Source: JBBIII01 sp037446575 (lineage in GTDB: Bacteria > Bacteroidota > Ignavibacteria > UBA10030). From it: a stretch of 5,753 nucleotides of DNA. Location of the stretch: the NCBI GenBank assembly GCA_037446575.1, contig JBBIII010000115.1, positions 1-5,753 on the forward strand, read 5' to 3'. The translations under genes and the position numbers were made by a program. Positions 1 to 3,312 of this stretch are shown here, in pieces; position 1 is the stretch's first letter; each line of letters begins with the position of its first letter. The notes under the pieces were generated by a model. It was not told the origin of the DNA and made no database searches. It was given only the letters and a program-made list of their open reading frames with translations.

Positions 1-34
1 CAGGAAGACCGCTCATTGTTGTATGTTGTTCCAT
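1..34 (-). CDS. 5' end of an unidentified gene (partial, runs off left edge)
   Basis: Only the first eleven codons and one base are inside the window, reading MEQHTTMSGLP, so the product cannot be identified. The start is supported by a strong Shine-Dalgarno sequence, AAGGAG on the minus strand (positions 45-40), five bases before the ATG at 34-32. The gene points the same way as pepT and the cassette gene. It lies about 130 bp beyond the displaced pepT tail, so before the insertion it was probably the gene immediately downstream of pepT. The reading frame is too short to test by composition; the call rests on the start signal alone. Confidence 0.55.
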   Translation of the reverse strand, partial: MEQHTTMSGLP

Positions 35-62
35 ATGAACTCCTTGTTGTTATTTCTTTAGT

Positions 63-90
63 TTTCAGTTATCAGTTGTCAGTTTTCAGA
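63..90. repeat. Four degenerate 7-bp tandem repeats, consensus TNTCAGT
   Basis: On the plus strand the units are TTTCAGT, TATCAGT, TGTCAGT and TTTCAGA, end to end with no spacers. They lie in the noncoding gap between the displaced pepT tail and the left-edge gene. Degenerate heptamer runs of this style are common intergenic filler in some bacterial genomes; no function is implied by the sequence. Confidence 0.6.
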
Positions 91-140
91 ACATCATTGT
101 TCTACTATTTACTTACCGAATTTTGTATATAGCAATATTT

Positions 141-168
141 TTTTGACTTTATACTTTTAACTTTTTAT
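141..168. repeat. Second run of four degenerate 7-bp repeats, consensus near TTTTNAC
   Basis: Plus-strand units are TTTTGAC, TTTATAC, TTTTAAC and TTTTTAT. The period is again seven bases and the run is again four units, but the heptamer differs from that at 63-90. The last unit overlaps the stop codon of the displaced pepT tail (TAA on the minus strand at 167-165). The A/T richness makes chance periodicity more likely than for the first run. Confidence 0.4.
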
Positions 169-293
169 TTACTTTTTTCAACCCAAATCTGCACTAAGTT
201 CAAAACAGTTTCAACAGATTTTTCCATGCCCCAAACATTTACCCATTCTGTCCGGCTATGGAAATTAGAGCCGCCGGTAAAAATGTTTGGCGT
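165..293 (-). pseudogene. Displaced 3' fragment of pepT (last 41 codons)
   Basis: Read on the minus strand, this segment encodes the C-terminal tail of peptidase T from TPNIFTGG through the metal-ligand motif NFHSR to WVEKSK, followed by TAA. From codon 370 to 410 of the intact gene the protein is identical, and the fragment then has one extra lysine before its stop. Upstream of 293 the similarity ends abruptly: the frame continues open to an ATG at 329-327, one base after the stop codon of the cassette gene, but those residues do not resemble PepT and no Shine-Dalgarno sequence is seen. The fragment lacks nearly all of the catalytic domain and cannot be a peptidase. It most likely contains the original chromosomal 3' end of pepT, separated from the gene by the insertion at about 294-1874. 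Confidence 0.88.
172..257. repeat. Direct repeat copy 1 (86 bp, 3' end of pepT)
   Basis: This stretch matches 1875-1960 base for base, in the same orientation, at an offset of 1703. It corresponds to codon 382 through the second base of codon 410 of pepT. This is the distal copy, inside the displaced fragment. To its left (downstream on the minus strand) the sequences diverge completely; to its right, coding similarity continues for 12 codons with only synonymous changes. Confidence 0.97.
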
Positions 294-330
294 TAGAATT
301 TCAGCTTTATAAATTACAATCTTGCACATA

Positions 331-1851
331 TTATTTTTTTTTGCTTTTCAAATGTTTATTCAGCTGTTTGCCTTTACCTGTCAGGCGATATTTCTGTTCC
401 GGACTTGTAGGTTTATCGGGTATAGTCATTTCTATGAAACCTAAACCTAATGCTTCCATCAGATACAACTTTCTGAAGTTTTCTCTGTCTTTCAGCTGGA
501 GTTTCTCCTGAAGCTCATCTCTGGTCATTTCATTTTCAAATATTAAAATAAGATTCCTGACTTGCTGGGTAACTTGCTGGGCGGCTTGCTGGGTAATCTG
601 TTGGGAGACTTTAGCTTTGTCCTTAGTAGATACAGAAATCGGACTCTTTCTCCAAATTATCAACTTAAATTCTGCTTCGGGTAATATTTCAGGTTCTTTT
701 AATCCGGCTTTGAGACAGCTTTCGATCATATCAGGAATTCCTGTACCCATTCTTTCGATATAACCGGCAAGATACATTGGCTCTGCCAATGTCGGATTAG
801 GAGGGAATGATCCATGCGCTTGTTTAAGTTTCGAGACTGTGAGGTGGTACGGCAACTGCCCAGGATTCCAAATTTCGAGACGATTTCGGAACAGCATAAC
901 CTGTACCGATGCATTACTTGTGTAATCGCGATGAGCTACAGCATTTACTATAGCTTCGGTAACAGCCGATGGAGGAAGTTCATATTCAACCGGAGCATCC
1001 ACCGACCGACTTCGGTCTCCAACAGAAATATCAATTCTTGATAGAATAAAATCCACTGCTTGATTAACCAGTTGAAATACATCGCCTTTGTAGACTTGTA
1101 AAGCAGGAATAGGTTTTTGCGCTTCATTGCCATAAAACATTGCACAACGCACTTCAGCAGTAATGAAAAAGCGTTGAGGTTCTTTTCCGAAAAGAAGCAA
1201 AGCGGCGTTTGTTAAGCGGCCATTTTTAATTAGATGAAGATGTGCAAGAATTTTTTCAGGAGCCTCTTCTGCTGAAAACGGAAACCTTCGTTTTGCCTGC
1301 GCAGTGTTGATAAACCATTTTATGCGCTCCTGATCAATATCTGCCATAGTTGCATCTCTGCAGATCGTCGCATCAAATGGACCGGAGCGTATCAGCTCCT
1401 TTTCTTCAAGTAAATTAACCAATGTTGCATAAACAGCCGTTTTCAATTCTGAAGGATCATGAAATTTATTTCGTACTACGACATCTTCTGCTTTTCTTAT
1501 GAGAGCTAATTCCTTAGTATGCCTTTCACCTGCATCGTGCCGACTTATAAAGACAAGCCGGGTTTTATGTGTAGCAGTCGCGTAATCAAATTCAAGTTCA
1601 GTTGGAGAAATACCATCATTATTCTCGAATCCGTATTCTTTTCCAAAAACGCCCAAATAAATATCACAGATATTAAGCTGTTCAAGATAAGCAGTTGTTA
1701 CATTGATGTCTGCCGCTGGCGCCTTCTCAAAGATGAAAGGTTCAAAAAAACGACTCAGCAATGCATCCGAATTCAGATAGTCGTATAGCATCTGTCTTTC
1801 TTCTGCGAATTCGGATTGTACACTGCTAATGAATATCTTCAGTTTATTCAT
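331..1851 (-). CDS. DUF4062 domain / GHKL ATPase-like (HATPase_c_4) / winged-helix protein
   Basis: The protein has 506 residues from the ATG at 1851. Residues about 3-92 resemble DUF4062: a KIFISS strand at the start, then LGVFGKEYG and the conserved TELEFDYA (Glu85, Glu87). Residues about 170-275 match the central part of COG2865-type regulators, with LTNAALLLFGKEPQRFF and AEVRCAMF. Residues about 291-376 form an HATPase_c_4-like region: EAIVNAVAHRDY (N-box-like), LEIWNPGQLP and RMGTGIPDMI. A glutamine-rich repeat linker (417-431) leads to a winged-helix-like end (about 442-492, TRDELQEKLQLKD to QKYRLTGKG). COG2865 proteins usually begin with a Schlafen-type AlbA_2 domain, which DUF4062 seems to replace here. 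An in-frame TTG at 1884 would extend the protein by 11 residues into pepT, but those precede the domain and have no Shine-Dalgarno, so ATG is preferred; its own site (GAG, 3-nt gap) is weak. The start lies 19 nt after the pepT stop, suggesting co-transcription. The role is unproven: a nucleotide-responsive regulator or a defence effector are both possible. Confidence 0.85.
   Translation of the reverse strand: MNKLKIFISSVQSEFAEERQMLYDYLNSDALLSRFFEPFIFEKAPAADINVTTAYLEQLNICDIYLGVFGKEYGFENNDGISPTELEFDYATATHKTRLVFISRHDAGERHTKELALIRKAEDVVVRNKFHDPSELKTAVYATLVNLLEEKELIRSGPFDATICRDATMADIDQERIKWFINTAQAKRRFPFSAEEAPEKILAHLHLIKNGRLTNAALLLFGKEPQRFFITAEVRCAMFYGNEAQKPIPALQVYKGDVFQLVNQAVDFILSRIDISVGDRSRSVDAPVEYELPPSAVTEAIVNAVAHRDYTSNASVQVMLFRNRLEIWNPGQLPYHLTVSKLKQAHGSFPPNPTLAEPMYLAGYIERMGTGIPDMIESCLKAGLKEPEILPEAEFKLIIWRKSPISVSTKDKAKVSQQITQQAAQQVTQQVRNLILIFENEMTRDELQEKLQLKDRENFRKLYLMEALGLGFIEMTIPDKPTSPEQKYRLTGKGKQLNKHLKSKKK
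561..608. repeat. 12-bp tandem repeat encoding a Gln-rich linker
   Basis: Four 12-bp units run in tandem on the plus strand: CTTGCTGGGTAA, CTTGCTGGGCGG, CTTGCTGGGTAA and the diverged TCTGTTGGGAGA. On the minus strand they encode the repeated four-residue pattern QQIT-QQAA-QQVT-QQV between the ATPase-like region and the winged-helix end. Similar QVT repeats at this position are familiar in COG2865-type proteins. The exact period of four codons allows the linker to change length without a frameshift. Confidence 0.85.
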
Positions 1852-1870
1852 ATACTCAGCAATAATGTAA

Positions 1871-3103
1871 TCAGCTTTTTTCAACCCAAATCTGCACTAA
1901 GTTCAAAACAGTTTCAACAGATTTTTCCATGCCCCAAACATTTACCCATTCTGTCCGGCTGTGAAAGTTACTTCCGCCGGTAAAAATATTCGGAGTCGGC
2001 AAACCATTTGCAGTCAAACGCGACCCATCTGTACCGCCTCGAATTGGTTTCCATTCTGGTTCAACGTTAGAACGTTTAGCAGATTCATACAAGTACTCAA
2101 TAACCCGCGGGTCTTTTAATAATCCTTCGCGCATGTTTCGATATTGTTCTTTAACCTCGACATCAATCTTAGCTTTGGGATAAATTTGTTGAACTTCGGA
2201 TACTACACCTTCCACAATTTTCTTTAATTCGGTAAGCCCATCAGTTTCAAAATCGCGGAACAGAATTTTTACAGATGATTTGCCAACTCCGCCTTCGAGC
2301 ACATATGGATGAATATACGGCTCGTAACCTTCCGTAGTCTCCGGAGCTTTATGTTTTGGAAGCCGGGAAATTATATCAGAAATTACTCGCACAGAATTTA
2401 TCATAATATTCTTTGCCGTTCCCGGGTGAATATCTCGTCCATGAACTGTAATGATGCAAAGATTTGCGCTAAAGGTTTCCTTGTTTAATTCACCCGGAGT
2501 GTCTCCATCGAGTGTATAAGCGAATTGCGCGCCGAACTTTTTTATATCGAAAAATTTTGTTCCGGCGCCGACCTCTTCATCTGGAGTAAATGCAATTTTT
2601 ATATCGCCATGCGGAATTTGCGGATTATTTATAAGCGTCTGAATTGCAGTCATTATAATTGCGATGCCAGCTTTATCATCAGCGCCTAATAATGTTGTGC
2701 CGTCGCTTGTTACAATCATTCTGCCAAGTGCGGTTTTCAGAGCCGGATTTTCTGATTCTCGGATTACTACATTTGTATCTCCGGGTAAAACGATGTCCCC
2801 CCCTTTGTATTCTTTTATTATCTGTGGTTTAACATTTGCGCCGCTTACTTCTGGCGAAGTATCTACATGTGCAATAAACCCGATTGCAGGCGCTTTTGTT
2901 TGCACGTTAGCCGGCAATGTAGCCATTACATAACCGTGCTCATCAATTTCAACCTGCGGAACACCAAGTTCTTTAAGCTCTTTTACCAGCATGTTTAACA
3001 GATCGAACTGCTTTGCAGTGCTGGGATAGGTTTCGGAATCTTCTTTTGATTGAGTGTCTATCGCAACGTATCGAAGAAATTTATCAAGTACTGATTCTGC
3101 CAT
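1871..3103 (-). CDS. pepT: Peptidase T (tripeptide aminopeptidase, M20B metallopeptidase)
   Basis: PepT is a cytoplasmic dizinc enzyme that removes the N-terminal residue from tripeptides, completing the breakdown of peptides. The 410-residue product matches the family's usual length (about 408). All expected active-site residues are present: His79 and Asp81 in AHVDTSPE, Asp142 in LGADDKAG, Glu176 (general base) and Glu177 in TPDEEVGAG, Asp199 in YTLDGD, His226 in HGRDIHPG, and His381 in NFHSRTEW. The start is well set by AAGGAG (3116-3111) seven bases before the ATG. The last codons are unusual: bases 1875-1960 are repeated at 172-257, and the TGA stop (1873-1871) together with the third base of Ser410 lies in the inserted DNA. 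Judging by the displaced tail, the ancestral protein ended in one further lysine. This loss at the extreme C-terminus is unlikely to affect activity. The DUF4062 gene starts 19 nt downstream and probably shares the transcript. Confidence 0.97.
   Translation of the reverse strand: MAESVLDKFLRYVAIDTQSKEDSETYPSTAKQFDLLNMLVKELKELGVPQVEIDEHGYVMATLPANVQTKAPAIGFIAHVDTSPEVSGANVKPQIIKEYKGGDIVLPGDTNVVIRESENPALKTALGRMIVTSDGTTLLGADDKAGIAIIMTAIQTLINNPQIPHGDIKIAFTPDEEVGAGTKFFDIKKFGAQFAYTLDGDTPGELNKETFSANLCIITVHGRDIHPGTAKNIMINSVRVISDIISRLPKHKAPETTEGYEPYIHPYVLEGGVGKSSVKILFRDFETDGLTELKKIVEGVVSEVQQIYPKAKIDVEVKEQYRNMREGLLKDPRVIEYLYESAKRSNVEPEWKPIRGGTDGSRLTANGLPTPNIFTGGSNFHSRTEWVNVWGMEKSVETVLNLVQIWVEKS
1875..1960. 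repeat. Direct repeat copy 2 (86 bp, inside intact pepT)
   Basis: This is the proximal copy of the 86-bp repeat, forming codons 382-410 of the intact pepT gene. It is identical to 172-257. The identity stops at 1875 on one side, two bases before the TGA stop codon, and at 1960 on the other, where the two copies continue to encode the same residues with different codons. Confidence 0.97.
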
Positions 3104-3140
3104 ATTGTATCTCCTTACAATTGTTATTAGTTATACGAAA

Positions 3141-3157
3141 CGTTATTCCGTCTAACG
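3141..3157. promoter_or_regulatory. Short inverted repeat upstream of pepT (possible operator)
   Basis: CGTTA (3141-3145) and TAACG (3153-3157) are reverse complements separated by seven bases, about 40-55 bases upstream of the pepT start codon. The size and spacing would suit a dimeric repressor site or a small leader hairpin, but five-base arms arise easily by chance. Confidence 0.2.
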
Positions 3158-3204
3158 AAAATTTTATTGCGATAAGATAGAAAGAAGGCATCAAAAAAGC
3201 AGTA

Positions 3205-3233
3205 GAAAAAGAAAAAAATACGCCTCTTGCGTA
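3205..3233 (-). terminator. Terminator-like hairpin with T tract in the pepT leader region
   Basis: On the minus strand TACGC (3233-3229), a five-base loop AAGAG and GCGTA (3223-3219) form a short GC-containing stem. It is followed directly by seven T, a C and five more T. This resembles an intrinsic terminator reading toward pepT, about 100 bases upstream of its start codon. It could insulate pepT from antisense or upstream transcription, or act as an attenuator if the pepT promoter lies further upstream. The stem has only five pairs, so it would be weak. Confidence 0.3.
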
Positions 3234-3255
3234 ATAATCTAAAACTTTGTAACAT
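3227..3255 (+). promoter_or_regulatory. Candidate sigma-70-like promoter for the surface-protein gene
   Basis: TTGCGT (3227-3232) and TAACAT (3250-3255) are separated by exactly 17 bases, a good -35/-10 arrangement. Transcription would start near 3262 and give a leader of roughly 50 nt before the GTG at 3313. On the opposite strand, TTGATT (3280-3275) and TAAAAT (3259-3254), 15 bases apart, could serve pepT and would overlap this -10 box. Both are consensus matches in an AT-rich region and are tentative; some FCB lineages use a different promoter consensus. Confidence 0.3.
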
Positions 3256-3312
3256 TTTATCGCCAGTATCTTAAAATCAATACTTATCATTACCAACGGG
3301 AGGGAAAATTCC

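Larger units (their letters stand above)
294..1874 (-). mobile_element. Inferred single-gene insertion cassette at the 3' end of pepT
   Basis: The roughly 1.58-kb stretch between the end of the intact pepT similarity (1875) and the start of the displaced pepT tail (293) has the layout of an insertion. It is flanked by direct copies of the target gene's 3' end, restores the target frame at one junction, and carries one complete gene filling almost the whole interval. No integrase, transposase or terminal inverted repeat is visible, so it is not a classical insertion sequence. It may have entered by homologous recombination, by an enzyme encoded elsewhere, or by the long-target-duplication type of insertion described around restriction-modification genes. 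The boundaries are set by where pepT similarity ends and could shift by some bases. Confidence 0.65.

Noticed and set aside
88..103. Hairpin AGAACA-TCAT-TGTTCT considered as a terminator downstream of the cassette and pepT tail
   Set aside because: The stem is only six pairs and mostly A/T, and no run of T follows it on either strand.
63..168. CRISPR-like array
   Set aside because: The repeats are 7 bp, contiguous and degenerate, with no spacers and no nearby cas genes.
287..511. Plus-strand open frame of 74 codons
   Set aside because: It is antisense to the displaced pepT tail and the 3' end of the DUF4062 gene, has no recognisable domain, and lies in a frame explained by the opposite-strand genes.
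294..1874. Classical insertion sequence or transposon
   Set aside because: There is no transposase or integrase motif in the encoded protein and no terminal inverted repeats. The flanking repeats are pepT coding sequence of 86 bp, far longer than ordinary target-site duplications.
2664..2933. Plus-strand open frame of 89 codons inside pepT
   Set aside because: It is fully antisense to a conserved part of pepT that encodes metal-ligand motifs, and it has no Shine-Dalgarno sequence or recognisable product.
3084..3296. Minus-strand frame upstream of and overlapping the pepT start
   Set aside because: It is a lysine- and phenylalanine-rich translation of AT-rich intergenic DNA, in a different frame from pepT, with no domain. 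The pepT start has its own strong Shine-Dalgarno site.
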